DNA of 64,000 bases from Chondrilla cf. caribensis (lineage: Eukaryota; Porifera; Demospongiae; Chondrillida; Chondrillidae). Each line of letters starts with the position of its first letter. Positions within the stretch are counted from its first letter, which is position 1. The notes beneath the pieces are model-generated. The model worked only from the letters and a program-made list of their open reading frames with translations, had not been told where the DNA came from and did not search any database. This document shows positions 1 through 59,368 of the stretch, piece after piece. The DNA lies in NCBI GenBank assembly GCA_964020155.1, contig OZ026560.1:2366259-2430258 (forward strand), in the 5' to 3' direction. Both the position numbers and the translations under genes were made by a program.

Positions 1-164
1 TATGTACATGTGTATGTACATTGCATATTTCAGGATTTAACGGATGGTATCACGATAGTGCTTTGTATGTACTTCACTCATGTACATGAATGGCAGAATG
101 GGTTTGGTCTTTAGACACAGCATGGACATAAGATATGGATACATCAACTAGATTAACACCTTAC

Positions 165-411
165 AGGTATCAGTCCACGCTCCAACAGACTCAACAAGCC
201 TTTCTTGGAGTCATCTTCCATTATTAGTGGTGGTGTTGCCTGCATGGCGATACCAAAGAGAGTAGAAATCATTAACACTATACATATGATAGATTAGCAC
301 TTTACACAAGTGTGAACAGAAAACATACACCACAACAAATATATGTTCACACACCCACACACCCACAAACATTCACACCCACACACCCACAAACATTCAC
401 ACCCACACCCA

Positions 412-461
<50 letters not shown>

Positions 462-850
462 CACCTACACACAATTTACCAGTAAACACATACAAGATGT
501 AGTACTGTACTGTGTGTACACATCAACCAGCAACACACACAGTGCACATTACTGTATGCACATACATATATACACTCTACTCACCAACAAGCACACATAG
601 AGTACATTACAGTATATACACACCACTCACCAGCACATCACCTCTCTTGGAGTGAGGTAGAGCTGGTAACTGGCCAACAGTCAAACCAGTAACAGGTTTC
701 ATTGGATGGGGTGGGGTATCCTCCTTCAAAACGGTCAATGCGGCTGGTCTCATTGCAGACATAGGGATCCCATATCTGTCTGAAATGAGCTGCTTAGATG
801 CCTGGTTGTGAGGGTGTGACAGCAGCTTATCAACATACATCATCTTCACC
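165..850 (-). CDS. Unidentified conserved protein, two internal exons (partial gene)
   Basis: Two minus-strand exons join in frame. The first (850 down to 631) follows an acceptor ending CACAG and ends at a CTG|GTGAGT donor; the second (239 down to 165) starts after ATGCAG and ends at CCT|GTAAGG. The phases agree: exon 1 carries one leading base and ends in phase 0, and exon 2 is exactly 25 codons. Together they encode about 98 residues, including SKRGDVL|ATPPLIMEDD across the junction and GLLSLLERGLIP at the end. The text looks conserved and is not low complexity, but I could not name the family. The gene continues off the left edge; its upstream exons, to the right of 850, were not found. 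Confidence 0.6.
343..458. repeat. CA-rich microsatellite
   Basis: Imperfect CACACC/CACAAACATT units pass into a pure (CA)n run. It lies in the intron between the two exons of the left-edge gene. The His/Thr-rich open frame across it is a repeat artefact. Confidence 0.9.
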
Positions 851-1575
851 CTGTGAATACAGAACCCACAACAACATCCATGAGATAAGGTAGATCAGCC
901 CTTACATATATGTACAAGCATGTGACTGAAAAATGCCTGCTGGAATGTGTGGGAATATTCACTGAATTTTGAATGAATGAACATTTATTCTCAAATACGT
1001 TTCTCCTCTATTTTCTGAAAGTAAACAAACCATGTCTAGTAATCCCACACTTATCCCGGTAATATTCTCAAAATACACTAGTATGCACGTAATATGTATG
1101 TCTCCTTTCCACAGTCATTTCAAACAGCAACAAGATGAGTGAATGCACCTGCTACATAGGTGCAGTAGGATCCAAGTACACATCAAGCATAATCCAAAGA
1201 AGAGAACAGTATATATCATCAGATGTATGTCAGGACATTAAGAGTTTGAACTTAGTTTTGTAAAGACACATGTATGGGTATATTATGTAGATTGCTATAC
1301 ACTAAGGTTTTTCTTGGTGAAACCAACCAGACAGCTAGTTGCATTTGAGACAAACAAAGTCTGGTTTAGAGCATCACACGAACATGTGTCAGAAAATCTG
1401 ACTCTATAGTCATCTGAAATCTTGACTTCAACAATTATACATAGGTGTATGGCTCATTGAGTAGCTCTGGTGAGAGTAGAGGATCTTACGGACATGGACC
1501 ACATACACGTACATGTTACATGGACTACATGTGCTTCTACTTACGTATACATTACAACATGCTTACATTTCACCA

Positions 1576-1723
1576 GGTGATCTTCCAACAGTCGGTTGAC
1601 GACTTTGTTTCCGATGTAATGATGTCTTTTTATGACTCTTGTGGTGCTCAACTAGCTCGTGAAGTGATCTACAGTGAATTAATTTGGAAATTTGATTCAC
1701 ACAAGGCCCTGAGCTCGAATTAA
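1576..1723 (+). CDS. Probable terminal exon of an unidentified plus-strand gene
   Basis: After an acceptor (ACATTTCACCAG) there is an open stretch of about 48 codons reading VIFQQSVDDFVSDVMMSFYD and ending KALSSN-stop at 1721-1723. Its composition is protein-like with mixed amphipathic helices. No family is recognised. Upstream exons would lie between 1 and 1.5 kb or further left, and I could not place them. It converges with the small minus-strand gene at 1697-2008, and the two coding ends overlap by 27 bp. Confidence 0.4.
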
Positions 1724-2005
1724 CGGCATAGCGCACCTCGGACTTCTTGCGTTGGTGACACTCGTAGAAATATTGATAGGTGGTAGTTCTTTAGCATCAT
1801 TTTGAGATTCATGCAATATTCTCTCAGCATAACCTTTCAAATCACTTCGGGTCTTTTTAAGAGCATCTTCCAGGCGTTCCGCTTGTCGAGGATCAGACGT
1901 CTTACTCACTCTATGCACTTCTTCTGCTAACCTCTTCAAGTCATCTTCTACCTTTGAAATGATGAAACCAACAGTTTCTATTTGGTCGGCCTTTATCGTT
2001 GCCAT
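1697..2005 (-). CDS. Small coiled-coil protein, apparently single exon
   Basis: An uninterrupted frame of 102 codons begins with the second of two adjacent ATGs (2008 and 2005) and ends in TGA at 1697. Residues 1-75 are rich in Lys, Glu, Arg and Leu in heptad-like spacing (for example KVEDDLKRLAEEVHRVSK), which predicts one long helix or coiled coil. The tail is short and Pro/Ser-rich. No signal peptide or known domain is visible. An RFX X-box palindrome lies about 90 bp upstream of the start, which hints at a ciliary role, but only by inference. A spliced form ending differently cannot be excluded. Confidence 0.5.
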   Translation of the reverse strand: MATIKADQIETVGFIISKVEDDLKRLAEEVHRVSKTSDPRQAERLEDALKKTRSDLKGYAERILHESQNDAKELPPINISTSVTNARSPRCAMPLIRAQGLV

Positions 2006-2095
2006 CATCTATACAAACAATCTGCAATTGTCGAATATACTAAGCCAGATTAACTTGAAGTTCTGTTTTTCGTTGCCTGCGTTAGCGGCCATGAT

Positions 2096-2109
2096 GTTGC
2101 CATAGCAAC
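2096..2109. promoter_or_regulatory. X-box (RFX-factor site) upstream of the small coiled-coil gene
   Basis: GTTGCCATAGCAAC is a two-half-site palindrome matching the RFX X-box consensus (GTNRCC, spacer, RGYAAC). It sits 87 bp upstream of the ATG at 2008 on the minus strand. X-boxes in this position are characteristic of ciliary genes in animals. That this one is used is inferred. Confidence 0.5.
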
Positions 2110-2147
2110 TTCATCTTATTGTGCAAATAGGACGTGTATATGTATTA

Positions 2148-2284
2148 GTTATACCCCGCCTTTGCTGGGTACATGGCGGATATACTTGAGTGTCAGGAAG
2201 CGATATACCGAGGGCGAAGCCCGAGGTTATCGCTTCCTGACACTCAAGTATATCCCCATGTACCCAGCAAAGGCGGGGTATAAC
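2148..2284. mobile_element. Long hairpin (foldback) element terminus
   Basis: Arms of about 57-60 bp (2148-2207 and 2228-2284) are near-perfect reverse complements that begin and end in GTTATACCCCGCC/GGCGGGGTATAAC. The loop is CCGAGGGCGAAGCCCGAGG. It appears to be the left end of a larger element. Confidence 0.8.
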
Positions 2285-2910
2285 AAATATGTATCCCGTC
2301 AAAACGATCGAAAGTATGTTAGCGTTGTGAATACAGACGAGAAATTTGCGAGGAAAGACTTCTTTGGGAGCTGAAAACGACAGTAAAACCTTTAATCAGA
2401 GTCAAGTTAACAATAGCCGAGTACCCATCAACTCTTTAATACCTAGCAAAAAGAGGTGAGGGGATAATGATAATAGCGATCGTTTCTCTGAGCTTACCGA
2501 CTTAGAAGAATAGACAAATCCTTATGTGCCCAAAACGCCGCCAAGAAAATGGGCTGAGTAAATATTATCCAGCCTAGAACCCGAACCACGAAGTCGTCGA
2601 TCTAAACGACCGATCGATTCATGTTAAAATCGTTCTCTATTCGCCGCCCTTCTGAAAACACTAGGTTTGTGCGCTGATTTTGTGTTCCTTCAACTGAATT
2701 GGTGTGGTCTTCAGCGTTCATTGTGTATCAGCATTGCTGGTGCATTGCTTGTCTTAAGTGACAGGTGCGGCGATAATTGATAACTTCCTTTCAATTAAGA
2801 AAACGGGGTATATCACTAATGAGGTCAGAAATATACCCCGGTATATCGGGGATATACCGTAGTCGGTGCTTTTGAAGTTAAGTGACAATATCACCAATCG
2901 GGATACATAT
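2285..2910 (+). mobile_element. Body of the hairpin-ended element with decayed coding sequence
   Basis: The sequence is CpG-richer than its surroundings. A broken plus-strand frame near 2463-2515 (reading about SDRFSELTDLEE then stop) resembles the acidic start of Crypton-type tyrosine recombinases, but the match is weak. Near 2805-2870 are short inverted copies of a TATACCCCG-like terminal motif (GGGTATATCAC, ATATACCCCGG, GGGGATATACC), suggesting the right end lies around 2900. The call as a dead element is an inference. Confidence 0.45.
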
Positions 2911-3066
2911 ATATATATATATAATATTATAATATATTTATGCATAAGTACATAGCTATTTAAAGTTGCTGTTGGAATTCATCAAATAATAATGCTTCTT
3001 AACTCATAATTGGCTATTGGTTATATGGAAATCACTAGTATATACTGCATCTCATAGCTGTGTTGA

Positions 3067-4792
3067 CTACTTCAAGTACAGTCTAGGATTTGGAGTGATG
3101 TAAGCGATACTGGGATCAACACATATCTGCAAAGAGAAAGAGAGTTCCATGAAGGGCAACATTCTCACAGTGTGCAGCAAATCAGTAGTGTTTTCTATTC
3201 CAATAATAATAGCATTGGGTAACCTACCTAGTATGTGTGAATATACTATGGAGCACTACATAATTTGTTTGGACAAGTGATATGGTATAATATGTTGTAG
3301 GTTGTTACGTTGTAAAAGGTTTAATGTACATACATACACAGTACACCAGAGATACCCACAAAGTGTCACTGACAAACACTCACAATGCACAATGCAAATG
3401 TACACAGTGTCACATGTACATGTGTACACGTACTCACAGTGTCCAGTGTTCACACAATTGAGCTCGTAAACATACGTACACACAATGTACACAGAGTTAG
3501 ATAGACGCGGCCCAAGATAATCTCACCCTGACCTTCGTAATGGTTTTTCTGTTACTGTTTACTTCCAATATAGCAAACAAAGTTCTGAATGAAGACTCTT
3601 CAAAGAGAAAGTTTTCACTTTCTTGCTGCAATTGGTTCATCCTTGCTCTGAATTGCTCCATAGCAGAGTTGTTAGAGGTTTTCATAAATAGTCTGAACAT
3701 TTGAGGGTGCAACTCATCTCGATAAAGGTGCATTTCATCAGATATTTTCCCTTTGCAGCGAACCAGAGTGTCGTTAACTTTTTGTAATCGATTTTCCCTC
3801 CAAATCGAGGCTTTTTGCTCAATTTCATCAAGTAAATTTTGAGCAAAACGTATATTACTGATAACACCTTTGGGAATGATTGAAGAATTTGTACCACGCA
3901 CTTCTTGAAAAAAATAGGCCAATTCACTACAGATCTAAAACAACAAAAGTAATAAGTAGTGTGTACTGAGAGACATAAATGTAGTGTATTTACTGTCACA
4001 GTGACCCCTGTACAACAATGCATGGTGATCATGTATGATGTAAGGTGATAGCCTAAGGATTCATGAAGTCTTGGAAGTAATGATTCACACGAAAGAGCCC
4101 ACTTCTTAGTGAGAGGATAGCTAAGAAAGAATGTAGCGAGATGAGAGGTCACTCCGTACACTATAGCATAGTGGTTTCATATTGCTTGATATTGACCACT
4201 AAATTAGAGCAACCAACACCATCATCTATGTCCATAATTATAGCTGGTAAAGTTTCAAAATTTGGAGGCATACTATTGATAGCTATATAATATTATGGTC
4301 AAAATGGCACCCCTCAAGTCATTGTCACCCCCCCCTACCCCCCCCCCCCCCACACACACAAATCATATATGTTTGCAGAGTGTCTACTGGATTAATAAAA
4401 TTATCAAGGCTATTGTATAGATTATGGGTGGTAACAGCAGCCAACTGTGACAGTGTTCACATGCAGTCTGTAGCACACACCTTTTCAAGAGTAACTGCTC
4501 TCAATTTCCCGAACAGACAGCATCCAAACTGATAGTCAATGCCTCTCTCATAATCTCTTCCCAACTCTGGATGGAACAGAATGACCTGTCGTGCTCGAGC
4601 TACATCCTCCAGGTTCCAACGGATTAATTTCTTGGCAATAAAGAAGGCAGTCGAATCGGGAACACCATTTCTCAGCTTTGCAAGGTACAGCCCCTCTGTT
4701 TTGTTGACAATATTCTCACAGAGACGCCTCGATCCACTCGACTGACCGAGAGAAAGGGACAGAAGAAGACCTATACTGAGCGTAGTAAACAT
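3067..4792 (-). CDS. Secreted protein of unknown family, three exons
   Basis: Exons run 4792-4481 (ATG, 104 codons), 3934-3527 (136 codons) and 3126-3067 (19 codons plus TAG). All junctions are phase 0 with GT-AG ends (donors AAG|GTGTGT and AGG|GTGAGA; acceptors TTTTAG and TTTGCAG). The 259-residue product begins with a clear signal peptide (MFTTLSIGLLLSLSLGQSSG) and has no later membrane segment, so it is probably secreted or luminal. It contains few cysteines (RRLCENI, FGCCLFG, LVRCKGK, ICVDPS) and a helical middle with Glu/Gln-rich coiled-coil character. No known domain is recognised. It is divergently arranged with the RyR gene, with about 550 bp between the start codons. Confidence 0.75.
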
Positions 4793-5343
4793 TTTCCAAA
4801 GTATTACTATTGATCACTTATGGAGAACAATAATAATTCTCATCCAAATATCCAGGAAATTAATCTATCACTGTATTATTTATAGACGCCAGTGAAAGGT
4901 AATGACATCAGCCATGAATTTTTCCACAGAAGCCTAACAAGAAACCTTTTGATGGCAGCTAGGGCTTCAGATGGCATTGAGTACAATCTCGCCTTGTCCA
5001 ACATATATGAGTCTTCCCAAGTCCCTTATCGATCATCAACATACCTAGTTCTTCAAATCATACTTTGTACAGAATATTAATTATTGATTTATAACCTATG
5101 GTGTCATGGGAGGGATCATCGGTCTGGGTCGACCCTGCTCTGACTCGACAGAGCGACGCGCCATACGATTCAATGCTGCAAGCTTTGCTGCGAATACTTG
5201 ATTGGCTCATAAAGCGGTAAATCCCCCTCAGCCTAATTTAAACGCTCATAAGCATTAACATTAGCGCCCAGGTCCCTAACCCCTGAACTCGGGGACAAAC
5301 CTGAAGCTATTTATAGCAATCCTAGGCCTCGTCCTCTGTCACG
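4793..5343. promoter_or_regulatory. Shared intergenic region between the secreted-protein gene and RyR
   Basis: This 551-bp stretch separates two divergent start codons. From about 5100 it is CpG-richer and repeat-free, as expected for an active promoter. It includes the near-palindrome CTCTGACTCGACAGAG (about 5134) and a TATTTATA element around 5309, some 30 bp before the RyR ATG. No transcription start site can be fixed from sequence alone. Confidence 0.4.
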
Positions 5344-52683
<47,340 letters not shown>

Positions 52684-54814
52684 ATGAATAGTATTAATTG
52701 TTATCAATAGTGTGAAACCTAAAGTACATAGTATTATAATTGGTAATCAGGTATGTATACTGTGTTTGTGAATGAGTTTGTATAATATTATTAGTGCTAG
52801 TCTTACAAGATGTGTGATTGGAATTCATTATAGAAAGTTTTATCAATCCACCACAATTCATGCATGGTGGGAAATTAAGCTACATTATAAGCTACGATGC
52901 AGCAAAATATGCTATATAATGCTATTTATGCGCCAGAAGCAAATTGTGGGAACAATGCCAGAATAGTGTAGAACAGTATGTGATCCACATATTTTATCAT
53001 CATGAATTGAAGTAACCCCCCCACCCTAGATCATGGCTGTTGGGCCAGCAGATGAGTTGACTCATATATATGGTGAGTCGGAATGTATCAATCATTTACC
53101 ATTCGTTTAATGCAGTTTGGTGGTGAACTGTGCATTTTAAAGTCAATGACACAAAGAACAATAAAGAGCTACAACTGGGTATTCCCAGGTGCACGTGGTC
53201 ACCCATTCAGGTACAAACCCAGCCAACACCACTTAGCTGGTCGACTATATAGAACTGGTGGAATCACTCTAGTATGGCTGTAGCACAACAGACTCAGTGT
53301 ATCAACAAATTTTGAACAGAGACCTAGAGCTACTTGATCAATGGTATATACAATGAAAATTAAATGGTCACAGCACTAAGTACTCTCAGGCACTAAAAGT
53401 CAGTGATCTGGCAGAAAATGGTGGGTTCCATGTAGTATGGGCATAACACACCTCATCCACTCTATCAGGCTTAACTTCAAAAGAAAATAAAATAGTTGGA
53501 GCACTGAGTATTGCAAGGTCAGATGGATGAGATGGACAAGTGGACTTGGTCTAGATCTCGTATGGCCATTACACAATTTATGATTCATCCATTCTAACTT
53601 ACGTACATCCTTCAATAATACTGTTACTATCGTTATGTTATTGCATTGTTATTGTTTGTTTCTGTCTCTCTAAAAGGTACATGTTCAACATTAATATTAC
53701 TGCAATACCCTCTGGTATGTTTACTGGCAAACATTCTTTCAAACACAAAATTATTACCTAGCAGCTGGCACAAGCAACAGTTAATTCAATATTCCTTTAT
53801 AAGCACCTTGTACTTTGGACGCTGTCTACAGTTCTTTTTTTCTGAACATGTCAACAGGAACAATGACAGGTGTGGGAAGATTGGGTAATGATTTGTAACA
53901 ATACTGCACAGAAAACCATCAAACATGTATAAAATCCAAGTACATGAACATATTAACAGACACTGAGTATATGTCAGTCATTTAATGTTCAAATGGCTCT
54001 TGCTCTTTACCATAGCCATAAGACTCTCCCTGTACATTGAAGAGGATAGATACACATAGTCAGGATCAAGAAGATACCATTGACATACACACAGAGGTGC
54101 ATGCTGTTGAGTTCATCAAATCATACAAATTCCTCATAGGATTTCCAGTGGAACTACATTACTACTTGTTCATTGAGGAGGGTTGCTGATGGGTTCCTGG
54201 TGACTGCAATAATAATTGAGATTTATCTCCTAAGGGATCCTCACCTTGAACCCTCCACTACATATGAAAGCAATTGAAACAAAGAGACCAAAGGGTAGCA
54301 AACTGATCAACTAACGCCTTCCATTAATACTGTTATTGCTACGATATTGCAAGTTTATTTGTGTTTTCCAAACATAATAATCCTGTGCTGCATATGGTAA
54401 GTGGTTGAGGTAAGAGAGAAGTGTATGATGTTTCAAACATAGCTGATTCTCTCTGGTACATATCTTCTTAAACCTATCAGTGCTGCTGAGGTGGAAATTA
54501 ATTTCTGATCTACCATCCCTCCCTTTTTCTCCCCATCGGTGACTGGTGGGATGGTTGTAGCAGACCAGATGTAACCAAAAGGGCAAACCCCTCCCCCTCC
54601 CCCAAAGAAGCCCTGTAAGTGGTCAACGTGAGTGAAACAAGATAACATTTTTGACCAACAATTAACACACCTATACCTATGATTGCATGTCTTCAACCCA
54701 ACAAATTACCAAAGTTAGTGTAAGTAATGTTCAGGTAATCTTAGGCTAGTAAGAACAATTTTTGTCATAATCACAAAATGTATGCATTAGGATGTTTCTT
54801 TGCATCGAAGTGTG
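52684..54814. other. Intergenic region between the convergent RyR and DDX59 genes
   Basis: No exon-like stretch was recognised on either strand. A possible RyR poly(A) signal AATAAA is at about 53160 on the plus strand, and a possible DDX59 signal (TTTATT on plus) at about 54356. The rest is A/T-rich unique sequence, with a G-free CCCCCTCCCCC tract near 54590. Confidence 0.5.
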
Positions 54815-57800
54815 TTAGTTTAGAGACAAACATGGGAGGTATACATACTGATTATGTATGTCCAGTTCACGACCACTTTTAATCTTCTTCTGGAAGCTTT
54901 GTCTTTCCATTTGATCACGAAGATGAGGTGAGCTTGTCAGCTCCATAGGCAGTCTAGTTCCAACAGGTTCAAGGATTTTGACAAGCTTTAAAAATAATTC
55001 TATTGAGGACAGAATGGTATCATACTTCATTGTATGTATTGTACATCATAACATTGTGACAGGTGTTACAATGTGACATACTTAGCTGAAGTAATTAGGC
55101 AGGGGTTACAATGTAAGTAGATCAGACCAAGAAAAAAAGGTTGGATTAGAAGAATGGTAGTGAGCATACTTTTATTGGTATCATTTATAAAAGTTACTGC
55201 TGTCCCAGTTGAGCCCAATCGAGAGCAGCGTCCAATCTATGGTAATACAATGCACACCATATAACACACGTAGATCAACACTGGGATATCATGACAGAGC
55301 TAGTGAAACTACCATAGGCATGCACGTATGTATGTACATACCTGGTGAATGTATTCATGAATTGAGGAAGGGAAATCAAACACAATGACCTATACAGAGA
55401 GATATTAAGAATTTTTGAAGTTGATCAGTAAGGTATAAATAATAATAAAGTACGCCATTTTTCATATTCTGTGGTTGCTATATAGAAGGGTGAAGAGAAG
55501 CACATGCAAAATTCCATTTTGATCCTCGACATGAAGTCTTATGTATACAAATACTAATTAATTTTCATTGGCAGTTCTATTAAGCAAGGAGTCATATACA
55601 GTAAGTTTTACATTACTTCAATTGAAATTAGATAATTTATAGGAAAGCAGTAGAGTCCTACCGGTGTACTTTCTGTAAATTCTCGTTTTGAGAGTTTTCA
55701 TGAAATTATCAAATCAGCTCTTGTTAGAGAATACAAATAAACACGGAATTTCCTACTCCACATGCATGATGAGAGGGTAGGTAAGAAAACGAGTAGAAAA
55801 GTAAAAATTGTCTCATATAACTATTTAAAAATTGTTACAAGAAAATTTACATCCACATCAGTCATATCACTGGTATGCAGATGTAAGATACCTTAACTTG
55901 TGTGTGGAGGGAGGGGGGATATGTTTTCAGGAACAAGAAGGCCAACAGACATCTGGTCTGCAGTCATATAATCCCCATTCTAATTACATTGTGCCATTGT
56001 ACCCATGATGTATTCAGTGCATGCCTACCTGTTTGCAGTGAGGAAGGTCCATCCCTCTGCCAACCAGACCACCTGTTGCTACTAAAATAGAGTATTTATT
56101 CTCTTTGAAATCTTTCAAGATCTTCATCCTTCTATCTTGAGGCATATGCCCATGCACTGCCATTGTAGCCACATCCAAGGTCTAGGATTGAACAGAAGCT
56201 TAGAATAGTTTGGAATTGAAGTGGATTATTCTTATGGCTGACCTTATCTATTGCCTCAGCCAATAATAGTGTAGCTGCTCTTGAAGTTACAAACACAACA
56301 ATGGGAGGACTTCAAAAGAAATCAAACAGCAAAAGAATTATAAATGCATGCACATTGTTTCATACAGTATACATGTACAGCACACATACGGCACAAATAT
56401 ACACACATGTATAAATGTATGTATGGATGTACATATACATTGTATGTACATATGAAGAAGCAAATTTATTGAGTCTCTAAGACACATGCATTGACAAGGA
56501 GTCAATGATAATATATAAATGTGACTGTAATGAGCCACCTCTCACTTGAACAACTTTGGGTCTCTTAGAATGGTAAATAGCCGCTTCTTCTTCAAAGTTT
56601 CTGATTCCCATAAAACAATATGCCTGATACCCTCAGCTGGGAGAAATGGCTGGGTTTCACATGTCAAATGAATAGAAAACATACTTTTATGTAAAGGTTG
56701 ATAGTGTGTGGGTTAGTAGGTACGTATAAACAACATGCAATTTGACAGATATATTACTAACTTCTCCAACAGTTACAGTAATTGGTGCATGAAGAAGATT
56801 CTTAGCAAGTCCTTCAATCCTCTTTGGAATAGTTGCAGAAAACAGCAGTGTTTGTCTATTACTAGAGATGGCTTGCAATACTTCATGAACCTGTCCAAAA
56901 ACAAAGGTATATCAATGGCTGGTAATTTCCACTATGTACTCATGTACATTGACTGTACTCATACCTGAGGCTCAAATCCTAGTTCTAACAAGGTATCAGC
57001 TTCGTCCAAAATTACTACACTAACTCCGGACAGATCCACATCAGATTCTATAATAGATATTATTATTACAAAGCATTAGAGATCAGGTGAGAATGTCCCA
57101 TTCTCAAGTACATCAGACCAACTCACTATGATGTGTGATGACATCCAGTAGTCTGGCTGGTGTGGCCACTAAAATCTGCAGTGAATAAAGCAAAATTAAA
57201 ACACAAATACAGATAATTACTAGACCTTCAGTAGACATTCATAGTTCACACCACACAATTTGTCAATTAGAAACTACTCATATGAAATTTTTAATTTTCT
57301 CAATTTTCATCTCACATCATTAGCTGCAACTCTCACATATTATACAAACACTCGTACTGTAAGCCAAAACCATTGGATGAGGCAGCAGTTAGCTGCTGAA
57401 GCTTTTGGTGTAATAGAAATATTTGGCTATTGACTTCTGTTTATTAGAATTACCAGTGATGCAACCTAGCTAGACAAGATTCTTTAACGGTTGAAAGAAG
57501 TGAACTTAAATGTGACATTGCTGTCCACGAGGGCCATGTCATATGGATATGAATGTGGGAGGTGACATATAAAATGTCAAGTTCCAAAGGCAAGTGCATT
57601 TCAAATATAGATGCTACACTGCTTGAGTAGCTGTTGATTATATATTAACTATACACCTGGAAACGTCGTATGATATAAAATTGTTGCGTTGGTGGTGTTT
57701 CTATGGAACAGATACCCCATGTGAAGCCTTGTTGGTCTTGTACCAAGATGATTTGTCCATTTGTCATGTCATTTTTCATCGATGTCCCACACCACATACA

Positions 57801-58652
57801 GAAGCTCTAATCACTAACCTGAACCTGCTGCTTCAGTCTATGAATCTGATTGGCTATGGGAAGACCACCCACTAGTAATGCAGTGCGCATGTTGGGTAGG
57901 CCTGCAAGGGTCATCGCAATCACCAGTTAACACAGTCATCACTGGTCAACACTAATGTTCAATGAAACAGGATACTCCCGTACCTCTCATCAATGTTTTA
58001 GCTACTTCTTCCGTTTGAAGACAAAGTTCTCTAACTGGAGCTAAGATTAGTGCAGTTGGCTTGATAGCCTGAAGTAAGTTTAATTTCTTTATTATTGGTA
58101 GCAGGAAGGAGAGTGCTGTAAAGAGTACAAGGAACTGATATAATAACCACAGATCAGTGCTTGTAAAGAGTGGTACATTGCTCTCAACTAACTTTTACCA
58201 GAGCCAGTATTGGCACAAACAAGCATGTCTCTCTGGGAATAAGCACAGGGAATTACTTGCATTTGAACTGGAGTTGGAACAACTATGTCCAAATCTGCGA
58301 GATTTGCTAGCACTGAACATAGAATGAAAGAGTAGGGTGAGATAAATATGTGAGGTATTATTGTTTATCTCTAGTTGGTACATATGTACATTTTTGGTCT
58401 GCAATGAATTGTTTGAAGTCCACAATAGGTGGAGGGATTGCTTCACCTTTAACCTCTATTTTCATCTGTGGACAGAATTGGAAAACAAATATTAATGGGA
58501 ACATGACATAATCTGAGCAGATGAACAATGTCACAAGTAATAGGCTAAGCACAGAATCAAGCACTGTCACAGTGAATTGTAATTAAACCACAACAATTCA
58601 TGGAGGGAATATGCGGCATAAAAAGACTTTGGTGGATTATCTGGATCTCTCT

Positions 58653-58696
<44 letters not shown>

Positions 58697-59333
58697 GTGT
58701 GTGTCACTGTGTGTGACTATATCAGGAACTTACTTCATTCCTTAATTCATTAACTTGTACAGGTGTCAGAGGTGATAATATATCCTCTTGAGCTTCCTGT
58801 TTACTTGATGTAAGCATGTCTGGTTGGTACGAAGTACTCAAGCCCTCTCCCTTATCATACAACAGTTTTGCTTTACATTCCAAGCTACAAACATCGTCAC
58901 TTGTCGAGTCACATATGTAAGCGCCGTAACGACCACACACCACACACACAGGCTCCCCAGGAAGGGGCATTCTCTGGTCTTTACAAAAGGACACAATAGG
59001 TTCGTTGTCAACCTCCTCGTCGCTGGAAACGTCACTGTCTCCACCAAGCCTACTGTCTATACCAAACGTTTGGGCAGTTGTGACGCTGATGGACGGAGAA
59101 GACATCACAGCATGTGGAGGGGTCACGAAGGGTTCTGATTGACTCTTTGTAGTAAGTGTCGTCTGTTCGATTGCTACACTTCTGTCCCGACCGGAGTTAC
59201 CAGACGACTGTATCTCTTCCACAGGTGTTATCGGATTATTGTGCTTTGGACTAACAATCTTCGCTCTCTTGTGCTGAGAGGTAGGGCCGCCGCTAGCGCT
59301 TCTAACTTTCAAGGATCGCGGTATGAAAGCCAT
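54815..59333 (-). CDS. DDX59: DDX59-like DEAD-box RNA helicase with HIT zinc finger
   Basis: Fourteen exons (minus): 59333-58734, 58465-58390, 58312-58193, 58115-57984, 57901-57819, 57175-57127, 57047-56965, 56890-56762, 56649-56546, 56309-56243, 56181-56029, 55389-55342, 55236-55170, 54999-54815. Phases agree and sum to 632 codons (human DDX59 is about 619). The first exon has a disordered start and a zf-HIT finger (CVVCGRYGAYICDSTSDDVC). Then come the Q motif (VPTPVQMQVIP), Walker A (ANTGSGK), PVREL, ATPARLLD, VVILDEADTLLELGF, LLFSATIP, GGLVGRGMD and the final QIGRCSRLG. The product should unwind RNA using ATP; in vertebrates DDX59 affects Hedgehog/ciliary signalling. The start ATG lies 35 bp after the stop of the upstream KIAA0825 homologue. 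Confidence 0.93.
58656..58705. repeat. (TG)n microsatellite
   Basis: TC then TG run in the first intron of the DDX59 homologue. Confidence 0.95.
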
Positions 59334-59368
59334 TTTAGCAAAGATTGCGCAATACTGAGGTTAAAACA
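59334..59368 (-). promoter_or_regulatory. 35-bp gap between KIAA0825 stop and DDX59 start
   Basis: On the minus strand the gap contains TTTTAACCTCAG followed by TATTGCGC, which would serve as a splice acceptor just before the DDX59 ATG. There is no AATAAA in it, so the upstream transcript must end inside, or run through, DDX59. Whether the site takes a cis-spliced leader exon or a trans-spliced leader is unknown. Confidence 0.4.

Noticed and set aside
3682..4161. 159-codon minus-strand frame
   Set aside because: Out-of-frame shadow overlapping exon 2 of the secreted-protein gene; the spliced model has better junctions and a signal peptide.
4892..5080. 62-codon plus-strand frame upstream of RyR
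   Set aside because: No similarity, no convincing splice context, and it lies in the divergent promoter region; kept out for lack of evidence.
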